Made by a program: the position numbers and the translations under genes | NCBI GenBank assembly: GCA_942490855.1 | Contig: CALNYS010000005.1 | Location: 372,001 to 436,000 of the forward strand | Reading direction: 5' to 3' | DNA: 64,000 nt | From: CALNYS01 sp942490855 | Lineage (GTDB): Bacteria; Planctomycetota; Phycisphaerae; Phycisphaerales; UBA1924 | In this document: positions 18,167 through 26,558 of the stretch, piece after piece | Layout: every line of letters starts with the position of its first letter | Numbering within the stretch: the stretch's first letter is position 1 | The notes under the pieces: model-generated | Database searches by the model: none | Told to the model about the DNA's origin: nothing | What the model saw: the letters and a program-made list of their open reading frames with translations, nothing else

Positions 18167-19269
18167 GACGCGTCTCCCTCGAGCAGCGGGTTCACGGCGC
18201 CGTGGGTGTACTCCGTCGTCGGGCTCAGGTTGGGCTCGATGTTCGTGTACACGTCGGTCGTCAGCTCCGAGAGGTCGGGCGCCGGGGAGTCCTCCGCGAA
18301 CTTCACCGCGTCGCGCACCTGCTTGCGCACGTCCTTGCTGATCTGCTTGTACCCGTCCTCGTCGAGCGCGCCGCGGTCTTCGATCAGGTGCTTCGCCAGG
18401 CGGTCGATCCCGTCTTGGTCCTGGAAGCTCTTGACCTCGTCCTTCGTGCGGTACTTCTGCGGGTCGGACATCGAATGACCGTGGTAGCGGTACGTCTTGA
18501 GGTCCACGAACGCCGGACGCACCTCCTCGCGGCACGCGTCCACGAGCGGCTTGAAGCGGTCGTAGATGTTCCGGATATCGAGCCCGTCGATCTCGACGCC
18601 CTCGATGTCGTACGCGTCGGCCTTGCGCGAGATGTTGTCCGCGACCGTCGTGCCCCGCTCGATGCTCGTGCCCATCGAGTACCCGTTGTTCTCGACGATG
18701 TAGATCACCGGCAGCGAGAACAGCCCGGCGAGGTTCATCGCCTCGTGCAGCGCGCCCTGGTTGAGCGCCCCGTCCCCGAGGTAGCACAGCGCGACGCGCT
18801 TCTGATCCGTCGTCTTGAGCACCTCGCGCTCGTACTTGACCGCGAACGCCAGCCCGGCGCCCAGCGGCGTCTGCGCCCCGACGATCCCGTGCCCGCCGTA
18901 GAGGTGGTTGGGCTTGTCGAACATGTGCATCGACCCGCCCTTGCCCTTTGCGCACCCGGTCGCCTTGCCGAACATCTCGGCCATGCAGGCCCCGGGGTCC
19001 ATCCCGCGGGCCAGCGCGTGCCCGTGGTCGCGGTAGGCGGTGATCACCGGGTCGCCGTCCTCGAGGCACCCGATCGTCCCGACGGCGACCGGCTCCTGCC
19101 CCGTGTAGACGTGACAGAACCCGCCGATCATCGCGTTGGAGTACGCCTGCATGGTGCGCACCTCGAACTCGCGGATCAGCATCATGCTCCGGAGCCAGCC
19201 GACGAGCGTCTCGTCGGGCAGCCCGTCAGAGAGACGCGTGCTGGAGGTTTTAGCGGCGAGGCTGGTCAT
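18163..19269 (-). CDS. pdhA: Pyruvate dehydrogenase E1 alpha subunit
   Basis: The 368-residue alpha subunit that decarboxylates pyruvate and passes the acetyl group to E2. Motifs are VYTGQEPVAVGTIGCL, TAYRDHGHALARGMDP, GGSMHMFDKPNHLYGGHGIV and the thiamine-diphosphate signature YLGDGALNQGALHEAMNLAG ... VENNGYSMGT, then the phosphorylation-loop region YRYHGHSMSDPQKYRTKDEV. ATG 19267-19269 is used: AAGGGGAG lies about 10 nt upstream, and the resulting MTSLAAKTSSTRLSDG is a reasonable leader. A longer frame to 19344 is open but without support. It is the first gene of the cluster pdhA-pdhB-hypothetical-redoxin-pdhC. Confidence 0.95.
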   Translation of the reverse strand: MTSLAAKTSSTRLSDGLPDETLVGWLRSMMLIREFEVRTMQAYSNAMIGGFCHVYTGQEPVAVGTIGCLEDGDPVITAYRDHGHALARGMDPGACMAEMFGKATGCAKGKGGSMHMFDKPNHLYGGHGIVGAQTPLGAGLAFAVKYEREVLKTTDQKRVALCYLGDGALNQGALHEAMNLAGLFSLPVIYIVENNGYSMGTSIERGTTVADNISRKADAYDIEGVEIDGLDIRNIYDRFKPLVDACREEVRPAFVDLKTYRYHGHSMSDPQKYRTKDEVKSFQDQDGIDRLAKHLIEDRGALDEDGYKQISKDVRKQVRDAVKFAEDSPAPDLSELTTDVYTNIEPNLSPTTEYTHGAVNPLLEGDAS

Positions 19270-19425
19270 CGGGTCACGGCTCCCCTTGCACTCCGTCCAG
19301 TGCGCTCCATCACGGATATCGGCCCGTCGAGCAGGTCCGATCAACCCAATGGGATGGTTCTGGAGGGTTCAGGAAACAGTTTAGGGGGCCCGCGAGGGCC
19401 CGGCAATAAACCGTGCCCAGCCGTC

Positions 19426-22305
19426 TCAGGAGCCGATGGCCGCGATCAGGAGCTGGAGATCGTCGATATCCACCAGGCCGTCGCCGTCGAGATCCGCCGC
19501 GGCGTTCTCCTGGCCGAGCAGCCCGATCATGATCTCCACGTCCACGTCGCTCACCACGCCGTCGCCGGAGAGGTCAAAGCGACCCCAGCAGCTCGAGCAG
19601 TGGTAGACCGTGACGTCGTCGTCGAAGGCCATCGTGCCGCGGACGCCCACGAGCTCCAGCTGGCCGCCCACGAAGGAGACGCCCACCGGGACCGTGAACC
19701 GCCCGATGCGGACGTACTCGCGGTCGTCGCCGAAGAGCACGGGGTCCACGACCGCCTCGATCGTCGCGCCCGGGCTGGGCAGCCACTCGGCGCCGACCGA
19801 CTCGCCCCAGCTCGGGGGCCCGTACGCCGGCGTGAAGAAGGGGCGGGTCTCGCCGACGGTCACGTAGGTGTCAAACAGGGCGCAGGGCACGAACTCGCCG
19901 ATGCCGCTCGAGGGCGGGCGATCGGTGCCGAGCGGGTGCTGGTAGAACTCCCCGCCCTCGACGCGCAGCCCCGTCAACGGGTCCGACGTCACGCCGATGA
20001 TCTGCGGACGGTCGCGGTAGCCGAGGTAGAGGTCCGCGCTGCGGTAGCCGGCGAGGTCCTCGCCGCAGGTGATCGGGACCGGGACCCAGCGCGCCACCAC
20101 GGGGCGGTCGGCGCCGGGCTGCGGGCCCGTCGCGCCGGACGACTCGAGGAGATCGACGAGCAGGCCGAGGTCGGTGTAGTCCACCACGCCGTCGTTGTTC
20201 AGGTCGGCGTCGGCGTCGTCGGTGCCGATCTCCAGCAGCAGCGAGGCGAGGTCGAAGCTGTCCACGACGCCGTCGTTGTTGACGTCGCCGAAGACCTCCG
20301 ACTTGATCACCAGCTGCGCCGAGCGCTGCGAAGCGCCCGAGCTCGCGGTGAGCACGGCGTTCACGTCGCTCTGGACCGCAAGGGTCGCGATATCAAACCG
20401 AACGGTCGTCGCACCCGCCGGAACCATCACCGTCGCCGGCGGCTGCGCCGAAACCGTAGAACTCGCGAGCTCGACGAGCGCGCCGTTCTCGCCCGCCGCG
20501 CTCACCAGGCGCACCGTGCCCTGCACCGTGAGGCCGCCGAGCGTCTGCTGCGGGAGAACAGTGAAGCGTTCGAGCTCCACGCCCTCGACCGCCACCGTCA
20601 CGGCGCGGGTGATCACCCGGTCGCCGAGCGTGAACGTGATCGAGACAGAACGCGTCGCGTCCACCTCGCCCGCGGTGACCGTGAACGTGCCCTCGCTGCT
20701 CCCCTCGGGGATGACCAGCTCAGCCGGGGCCACGAGCGCCGCCAGATCGGAAACGCCCACGCCGATCGTCGCGCCGCCGCCCGGGGCCGCACCGCGCAGA
20801 CGGACCGTGACGACGCCCTCGCCGCCGGCGAGCAGACGCGTCGGGGCGACCGTCGCCGTATCGATGATCAGACCGGGGTCCGCGTCGTCGGGCGCGTCGG
20901 GGTCAACGCTGTCGCCGGGGTCTTCGGGGTTCTCGGGGTCGACGGGATCGACAGGGTCGGGCTCGGGCGGGGCCTCGAGCCAGCAGTCGGGGTGGTTCTC
21001 GATGACCACGTCGGCCTGCAGCGAGGAGAAGCTCGCGAGGTCCAGCCACGTCACGCCCAGCGTGCCGCTGACCGATTCCACGCCGGCCGGCGCCGTGAAA
21101 CGCCCCACCCAGAGGTAGTAGCGCTCGTCGCCGAACCGGCCCGGGTTGGGCTCGAGGATCCGGAAGCCGGCGAAGTCGGTCGTCGCCCACTCCGCGGTGA
21201 TGTGCTCGCCCCACGCCGCGGGGTCGCTCTCGCTGCCGGGCGTGAAGAAGGGCGCCGCGCCGCCGACGGTCACGAACGTGTCGAGCGTCGTGCTGCGCAG
21301 CAGCGTGGGCGAGGTGGAGTCGATCGTTTCCGCCGCCTGCACGAGCCCGCTGAAGAACCCGCCGCCCGGGGCGGACAAGCCGTCCTCCATGCGGGACGAG
21401 ATCACGGGCACCGTCGGGCGCGTCGCGAACCCGAGGAAGAGGTCGGCGGACGAGACCTCGCGACCGTCGGCCGCGCGCCCCTTCGCGACGGCTTCCCAGC
21501 GCGCCACGGGCATGATGTCTTCAAGGAGCGTGCCGCCGCCGGAGTACAGCGTGTCGGTGCGCTCGTCGCCCAGCGCCGGGCTCCGCCCGGGGTCAGACTG
21601 CGGGACGCCGCCGAGGTCCTGCAGCGCCTTCAGCGCGTCGGCGGGGATGTCCAGCCCGAGGTCGTCGAGCGCGTCGGCCACATCGTTCGCGGTGTCGCCC
21701 TCGCCCGCGCCGCCATCGACGCCGCCCGTCGCGCCATCGGCCGACGCGTCGCCGCCAGCGCGCCCCAACGCGCCGCGCCGGGTCAGCTGCTCGCGGAAGC
21801 GGCGCTGCGCCTCAAGCGTGGAAGGGTTCAGGTCGCGGTTGCGCAGGCGGTGCGCCTCGTCGTTGCGGATCTGACCGCTCTCAACCGCGAGCTGGCGGGC
21901 CAGTTCACGGGAGCGCGCGTTCCGTTCTTCACGACGCTGACGGATGTCTTCGAGACGCTGATCGCGATCGAGCTGGCGGGCCCGCGCCTCGTCCTGGAGT
22001 TCGGTCCGGGTCTTGCCCGCGGTCGCGGTCTCCGGCGCCGTGGTCGGCGCGAGCGTCGCGGGTTCCGGGGTCGTCACAGGACGACGCCGTCCGAGATTGG
22101 GGGTCGCCGCCTCGAGCGTGATCGGCGCGAGATTCTTCGGGCGTTCTGCGCCCGCCGTCCCCGCCTCGGGATCAAAGAAGACGCCGCGATCGGCGAGTCG
22201 CTCGTTATCGATATTCGCGCCGGCGTCGCATCCGCGCTGCATCATCGCGAGGAACAACGCCCCGAGCAGCAAGCCGAAAATAGTGGCCCACCAGATACGA
22301 CTCAT
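19426..22305 (-). CDS. Large membrane-anchored surface protein with duplicated domain and dockerin-like repeats
   Basis: A 959-residue protein. A single N-terminal helix (residues 5-22, WWATIFGLLLGALFLAMM) anchors it, followed by a charged, probably coiled-coil stretch (about 95-170) rich in RER/ELAR. Two copies of a domain of about 190 residues follow. Copy one has LDTFVTVGGAAPFFTPG and copy two LFDTYVTVGETRPFFTPA; both have GRFT-P and end in a CW. Between them are acidic PEDPGDSVDPD linkers and Ig-like segments. There are two dockerin-like EF-hand pairs: FGDVNNDGVVDSFDLASLL with LNNDGVVDYTDLGLLVDLL, and at the C-terminus LSGDGVVSDVDVEIMIG with LDGDGLVDIDDLQLLIAAIG. A structural or adhesive cell-surface role is likely; no catalytic motif is seen. 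Confidence 0.82.
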   Translation of the reverse strand: MSRIWWATIFGLLLGALFLAMMQRGCDAGANIDNERLADRGVFFDPEAGTAGAERPKNLAPITLEAATPNLGRRRPVTTPEPATLAPTTAPETATAGKTRTELQDEARARQLDRDQRLEDIRQRREERNARSRELARQLAVESGQIRNDEAHRLRNRDLNPSTLEAQRRFREQLTRRGALGRAGGDASADGATGGVDGGAGEGDTANDVADALDDLGLDIPADALKALQDLGGVPQSDPGRSPALGDERTDTLYSGGGTLLEDIMPVARWEAVAKGRAADGREVSSADLFLGFATRPTVPVISSRMEDGLSAPGGGFFSGLVQAAETIDSTSPTLLRSTTLDTFVTVGGAAPFFTPGSESDPAAWGEHITAEWATTDFAGFRILEPNPGRFGDERYYLWVGRFTAPAGVESVSGTLGVTWLDLASFSSLQADVVIENHPDCWLEAPPEPDPVDPVDPENPEDPGDSVDPDAPDDADPGLIIDTATVAPTRLLAGGEGVVTVRLRGAAPGGGATIGVGVSDLAALVAPAELVIPEGSSEGTFTVTAGEVDATRSVSITFTLGDRVITRAVTVAVEGVELERFTVLPQQTLGGLTVQGTVRLVSAAGENGALVELASSTVSAQPPATVMVPAGATTVRFDIATLAVQSDVNAVLTASSGASQRSAQLVIKSEVFGDVNNDGVVDSFDLASLLLEIGTDDADADLNNDGVVDYTDLGLLVDLLESSGATGPQPGADRPVVARWVPVPITCGEDLAGYRSADLYLGYRDRPQIIGVTSDPLTGLRVEGGEFYQHPLGTDRPPSSGIGEFVPCALFDTYVTVGETRPFFTPAYGPPSWGESVGAEWLPSPGATIEAVVDPVLFGDDREYVRIGRFTVPVGVSFVGGQLELVGVRGTMAFDDDVTVYHCSSCWGRFDLSGDGVVSDVDVEIMIGLLGQENAAADLDGDGLVDIDDLQLLIAAIGS

Positions 22306-22520
22306 GCCGGCATGACTCCTGACGCCGACCCTCGGCGCTCAACCCATTCTAAACGCCCGCCGCCACACGGCTCCCGGGCGCACTCCTGTGACAGAGTGAT
22401 GGTACACCCATCCCCCGTCTCTCCGATCAAAAACGCGGAATCGAGGCCCTCAGGCCGCAACCCAACCCGCACAAACCGGAAAATCTCGGGTTCCCGGACG
22501 CCCCGGCTATCCTCCGCCCC

Positions 22521-23489
22521 ATGGCCCCCGCCGCCCGATCCGCCCCACTCCTCCTCGCGGCCCTCCTCGCCGGGGCCATCGCGCTGCGCCTCCTCACCGG
22601 GCCCGGCGAGATCGCCCCCCCCCGCGACCGGGTCGAACTCGAGCTCCGGGGCGCCCGCGCCGCCTCCGCCCTCGTCGTCGGGGCCGCCCTCGCCGCGGCC
22701 GGCGCCATGCTCCAGGCCCTCACCCATAACCCACTGGCGTCTCCCGCCTTACTAGGAGTGACCTCCGGCGCCGGGCTCTCAGTCATGCTCTGGATCCTCG
22801 CCGTCACCCTCCTCACGGGCGCCCCGCCCCGGGCCGGCCCGCCAGTGTGGGCCCCCGTCCTCGGCGCCCTGGCGGCTCTCGGGGTGGTCCTGTCTCTGAA
22901 CCGCCGACGCGGGTTCTCGGACCTTCTCGGGCTCATCCTCACCGGCGTCGTCGTCGGGATGGTCGCCGCGGCCGCGTCGATGTTCGCCCAGCACCTCCTC
23001 CCGGACCGCGGGGTCGCCCTCGGCGCCCGCTGGCTCCTGGGCGATCTCTCCGACGACCTCACCCTCGCCTCCTGGCTCCCCCCCGCGCTCGTCACCGCGG
23101 CCGCGATCGGGTTCGGCTGCTGGCTCGGCCCGGCGATCGACGCCGTGACCCTCGACGAGACCGAAGCCCTGACCACCGGCACACCGGTCGCCCGCGTGCG
23201 CGCCGCGCTGTTCGTTCTGGCGGGCGCCCTGACGGCCGCGGCCGTGGCGCTCGCCGGCCCCGTCGGGTTCGTCGGGCTCCTCGCGCCGCACCTGGCCCGT
23301 CGCGTGTCGCGCCCCGAGCACCGTCACCTCATCCTCGCCTCGGCGCTCGCCGGGGCGCTGCTGCTGGTCCTGGCCGACACGGGCGTGCGCCTGCTGCGCC
23401 TCCCTTCCGGGCGGCTCCCGATCGGCGTGGTCACGGCGCTCGTCGGCGGCCCGGCCCTGCTGCTGCTCCTGCGGAAGAACGCGTCGTGA
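22521..23489 (+). CDS. FecCD-family ABC transporter permease (iron-chelate/B12 type)
   Basis: A 322-residue, very hydrophobic permease of the FecCD/BtuC family, normally a homodimer with about ten helices per subunit that imports ferric siderophores, haem or cobalamin. Family motifs are GAMLQALTHNPLASPALLGV, GPVGFVGLLAPHLARRV and LPIGVVTALVGGPALLLLL. The stop TGA overlaps the GTG start of the ATPase gene (GTGA), so the two are coupled. No binding-protein gene is next to it; a candidate lies near 62 kb. The 215-nt upstream region shows no B12 box that I can recognise, so the substrate is not fixed. Confidence 0.9.
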   Translation: MAPAARSAPLLLAALLAGAIALRLLTGPGEIAPPRDRVELELRGARAASALVVGAALAAAGAMLQALTHNPLASPALLGVTSGAGLSVMLWILAVTLLTGAPPRAGPPVWAPVLGALAALGVVLSLNRRRGFSDLLGLILTGVVVGMVAAAASMFAQHLLPDRGVALGARWLLGDLSDDLTLASWLPPALVTAAAIGFGCWLGPAIDAVTLDETEALTTGTPVARVRAALFVLAGALTAAAVALAGPVGFVGLLAPHLARRVSRPEHRHLILASALAGALLLVLADTGVRLLRLPSGRLPIGVVTALVGGPALLLLLRKNAS

Positions 23490-24242
23490 TCCTCGGCGCG
23501 CACGCCCTTGGTTTCTCCTACACGAAGGGCGTCCCCGCGCTCGCCGACGTCACGCTCTGCGTGCGCGCCGGGGAGCGCGTCGCGCTCGTCGGGCCCAACG
23601 GCGGCGGGAAGTCCACGCTCCTGCGCCTGCTCTGCGGCGCGCTCACGCCCGGCAGCGGGAGCGTCACGCTCGAGGGGCGCCCGCTCGGCGACGTCCCGCT
23701 CGCGCGGCGCGCCGCGTTGCTCGCGTACGTCGCGCCCAGCCGCGACCTTCGGCGCCCCCCTCCCCGTGCGGCGCATCATCGAGCTCGGGCGCAGGCGACG
23801 CCCGGCGCGCCCCGACCTGATCTCCGGCGCGCTCGAGCGGTTCGAGCTGACCGCCCTCGCCGATCGCAACGCGCAGCTCCTCTCGGCGGGGCAGCGCCAG
23901 CGCGTGTCCCTCGCGCGCGCCTGGGCGCAGCTCGTTGACAGCGCCGCCGGGGTGCTCATCGCCGACGAGCCCACCTCCGCGATGGACCCGCGCTACACGA
24001 GCCTCGCGTTCGCGGCGCTCCGCGAGCTCAGCGCGGGCGGGATCGCGGTCGTCGCGGCGATCCACGATCTCACCAGCGCCGCCCGGTTCGCCGAGTCCGC
24101 CCTGCTGCTGGGCGAGGGCGGGCGCCCGCTCGCCTGCGGCTCGAGCGCCGACGCGCTCTCGGTCGAAAGATTGCGGGAAGCGTTCGGTGTAGACTTCATC
24201 CGCCTCGATACCCCCGCGGGGACGGTCGTCACCACCGGGTAG
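23486..24242 (+). CDS. ABC transporter ATP-binding protein (FecE/BtuD-like), one frameshift
   Basis: The energising subunit for the upstream permease. The first part carries GFSYTKGVPALADVTL, Walker A LVGPNGGGKSTLLRLL and LEGRPLGDVPL. The frame breaks near 23740-23750, and after one extra base is skipped it continues with TFGAPLPVRRIIELGRRRR, signature LLSAGQRQRVSLARAW (SAGQ in place of SGGQ), Walker B VLIADEPTSAMDPRY and the switch His in AAIHDLTSAARFA. Corrected length is about 251 residues, as expected for FecE/BtuD. Both halves being conserved argues for a sequence error. The stop lies within the ribosome-binding site of the next gene. Confidence 0.88.
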
Positions 24243-24252
24243 GAGAACGCTC

Positions 24253-24912
24253 GTGCAGAACAACTTCCAGCTTTACGCGTTCCTGGTCATCGTCGCGATC
24301 TCGTTCCTGAACTGGGCGATCGGCCAGGCCAAGGAAAAGCGCGAGATCAAAAAGATCAACGAGCAGCGCCGCCGCCAGCGCGAGACCGTCACGACCGGCG
24401 AGCCCAGCGCCTCGAGCACCCTCGCCGAGCAGCGCAAGGAGCGCCTGCGCCAGCTCCGCCAGCAGCAGGCCGAGCGCACCCGCGAGCAGATCAACGTCCT
24501 CATCGGACGCAGCGCGGGGGGCCCGCCGAAGCGCCCCGCACCCCCGGCCCCGAAGCCCGTGGCGCGCCCCCAAGCCCGCCCCCAGCCGCAGGCGCGCCCG
24601 ACCCCGACGCCCGCGCCCACGCGCTCGGGCCCCCGCCGCCCGGTCCGACCCGGGCGCACGGCGCGGCGCACGCCGACAGCGAACCCGCAGCAGCAGCCTC
24701 CGGCGCAGCGCGCTCAGCGCCCTACGCCGACTCGCGCCGCGACGCCCGCGCCCGGGCACACCCCGCTGCCTTCAGAAGAACTCGGGGCCACGCGCTCCAG
24801 CGCGGCCGCGCCCGGCGTCCCGCTCGCTCGCAAGATCGACTGGAGGCAGGCGATCATCCTTTCTGAGATCCTCGCGCCGCCCGTCTCGATGCGCCCGCCC
24901 AGCGACCGCTAA
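24253..24912 (+). CDS. Membrane-anchored Pro-rich protein of unknown function
   Basis: A 219-residue protein with one N-terminal transmembrane helix (residues 6-23), a charged helical stretch KEKREIKKINEQRRRQRE and LAEQRKERLRQLRQQQAERTRE, a long Pro/Ala/Arg/Gln-rich disordered region (about 90-175) and a conserved-looking C-terminus WRQAIILSEILAPPVSMRP. I recall this C-terminal pattern (AIVLSEILAPPVALR) from planctomycete hypothetical proteins; function unknown. GTG 24253 is chosen because AGGAG (24241-24245) is 7 nt upstream. It starts 10 nt after the ABC ATPase, so it may be cotranscribed, but no transport role is implied. Confidence 0.72.
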   Translation: MQNNFQLYAFLVIVAISFLNWAIGQAKEKREIKKINEQRRRQRETVTTGEPSASSTLAEQRKERLRQLRQQQAERTREQINVLIGRSAGGPPKRPAPPAPKPVARPQARPQPQARPTPTPAPTRSGPRRPVRPGRTARRTPTANPQQQPPAQRAQRPTPTRAATPAPGHTPLPSEELGATRSSAAAPGVPLARKIDWRQAIILSEILAPPVSMRPPSDR

Positions 24913-24933
24913 GCCCCGCGGTACACTCGGCGC

Positions 24934-26037
24934 ATGCCCACGAAAAAAGCCAGCGCCCAGACGCCCGCAGCCGCACGTCGCAAGGCCCTCCGCGCCGAGC
25001 TCAAGCGGCGCACGTGCGACGCCGCCCTTATCACCAACCCCGTTGACATCCGCTACTTCACCGGGTTCCACGGCGCCGACTCGTGGCTCATCGTCACCGC
25101 GCGCCGCGCGATCATCGTCAGCGATTTCCGGTTCGCCGAGGAACTCGAGCAGGTCGAGGGCGTGACCGTCGTGATGCGCACGGGCGACATCGTCACGGCC
25201 GCGGCCGGCGCGCTGCACTACGCCGGCGCGACGCTCACCGCGATCCAGAGCGAGCACGTGACGATCAGCGTGCGCAAGCGTCTGGCGAAGGAACTCGGCG
25301 CCCGCGCGCTGAGCGACACCACGTCGCTCGTCTCGGACCTGCGCCTCCTCAAGGACGCCGGCGAGATCCGCGCCATCGCCAAGGCCACGAAGATCCAGGA
25401 GGCGGCCCTCGAGGCGGTCCTCGCGGACCTCGAGCCCGGGATCCCGGAGATCGAGCTCGCCGCGTGGCTGGAGTTCGAGCTCAAGACCCGCGGCTCCTCC
25501 GAGCCCGCGTTCGACGTCATCGTCGCGGCCAAGGCCAACGGGTCCCTCCCCCACGCGGTCCCCGGCAAGACCAAAACGGCGGCGGGCAAGCCCCTGCTGA
25601 TCGACTGGGGCGCCACGGTCGACGGCTACCGCTCGGACATGACCCGCACCTTCAGCCTCGGGCGCTGGTCGCGCCAGATGCGGGAGATCTACGGGGTCGT
25701 CCTGGAGGCCCAGCTGGCGGCCCTGGACGCGATCGCCCCGGGGGTCGTCATGGCGGACGTGGACGCGGCGGCACGCGACGTCATCGCCGTGGCGGGGTAT
25801 GCTGACCGCTTCGGCCACGGGCTGGGGCACGGCGTGGGATTGGACATCCACGAGGCACCGAGGCTCGCCCGCGGTTCGGAGGGCGTCCTCCAGCCCGGCA
25901 TGGTGGTGACGGTCGAACCCGGCATCTACCTCCCCGGCGTCGGGGGCGTTCGACTCGAAGACCTCGTGGTCGTGACCGACCGCGGCAGCCGGAACCTCTC
26001 CTCCCTCCCCAAAGACCTCGAGTGGGCCACACGATGA
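24934..26037 (+). CDS. Xaa-Pro peptidase (M24 family)
   Basis: A 367-residue cytoplasmic metallopeptidase that removes residues next to proline (aminopeptidase P or prolidase type). The N-terminal creatinase-like domain contains NPVDIRYFTGFHGADSWL. The pita-bread domain has five metal ligands in order: Asp in IDWGATVDGYRSDM (two Asp), His in FGHGLGHGVGLDIHE, Glu in VTVEPGIYLPGVGG and Glu in VRLEDLVVVT. Length fits bacterial YpdF/PepQ-like enzymes. It overlaps accB by ATGA. This Xaa-Pro peptidase-accB-accC order recurs in many bacteria (there often with efp nearby); no efp is seen here. Confidence 0.92.
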   Translation: MPTKKASAQTPAAARRKALRAELKRRTCDAALITNPVDIRYFTGFHGADSWLIVTARRAIIVSDFRFAEELEQVEGVTVVMRTGDIVTAAAGALHYAGATLTAIQSEHVTISVRKRLAKELGARALSDTTSLVSDLRLLKDAGEIRAIAKATKIQEAALEAVLADLEPGIPEIELAAWLEFELKTRGSSEPAFDVIVAAKANGSLPHAVPGKTKTAAGKPLLIDWGATVDGYRSDMTRTFSLGRWSRQMREIYGVVLEAQLAALDAIAPGVVMADVDAAARDVIAVAGYADRFGHGLGHGVGLDIHEAPRLARGSEGVLQPGMVVTVEPGIYLPGVGGVRLEDLVVVTDRGSRNLSSLPKDLEWATR

Positions 26038-26498
26038 TCGACCTGAAGAAGTTGCAAGAGCTCGTCGCCCTGATGGTGGACAACGAGCTCATCGAGCTGG
26101 ACATCCGCGACGGCGAAGAATCCGTCTCGCTGAGCCGACCGAGCCCGTACGCCGCCCCGCAGCCTGTCTACCAGGCCCCCCCCGCGGCTCCCGCGCCCGC
26201 CGCCCCGGCGCCCGGCGCGTCCCCGGCGCCCGAGGCCGCTCCCGCGGACCACGGGAACCTCGTCGCGATCGAATCCCCGATGGTCGGGACGTTCTACTCG
26301 GCGGCCAAGCCCGAGTCCCCGCCCTTCATCAAGGTGGGCGACCACGTCGGCCCCGACACCGTCGTCTGCCTCATCGAAGCGATGAAGGTCTTCAGCGAGG
26401 TCAAGGCCGAGGTGTCCGGCGTCGTGAAGCAGATCGTCGCGAAGAACTCCGATTCGGTCGAGTTCGGGCAGACGCTGATGCTCGTCGAGCCCGCGTAA
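26034..26498 (+). CDS. accB: Biotin carboxyl carrier protein of acetyl-CoA carboxylase
   Basis: Carries biotin between the carboxylase and transferase halves of acetyl-CoA carboxylase, the first step of fatty acid synthesis. The 154-residue protein has an N-terminal helix (MIDLKKLQELVALMVDNELIE), an Ala/Pro-rich linker (about 36-73) and a biotinyl domain with IESPMVGTFYSAAKPESPPF and the biotinylated Lys118 in LIEAMKVFSEV. ATG 26034 overlaps the peptidase stop (ATGA); an ATG 12 nt upstream is possible. accC follows 60 nt downstream, the usual pairing. Confidence 0.96.
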   Translation: MIDLKKLQELVALMVDNELIELDIRDGEESVSLSRPSPYAAPQPVYQAPPAAPAPAAPAPGASPAPEAAPADHGNLVAIESPMVGTFYSAAKPESPPFIKVGDHVGPDTVVCLIEAMKVFSEVKAEVSGVVKQIVAKNSDSVEFGQTLMLVEPA

Positions 26499-26558
26499 GC
26501 CGCCCCCACCCCGAAGCACGATCCGGAGCGCGCGCACGCCCTGACGCGCGAACCTTGC

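Noticed and set aside
22306..22520. Cobalamin riboswitch upstream of the FecCD-type permease
   Set aside because: I could not find a B12 box or the conserved core stems by eye, and the space is only about 215 nt.
18202..22755. A 1517-codon open frame on the plus strand
   Set aside because: It runs antisense to pdhA and the large dockerin protein. Its translation is Arg/Ala/Val/Asp-rich without any domain, as expected for the shadow frame of GC-rich codons.
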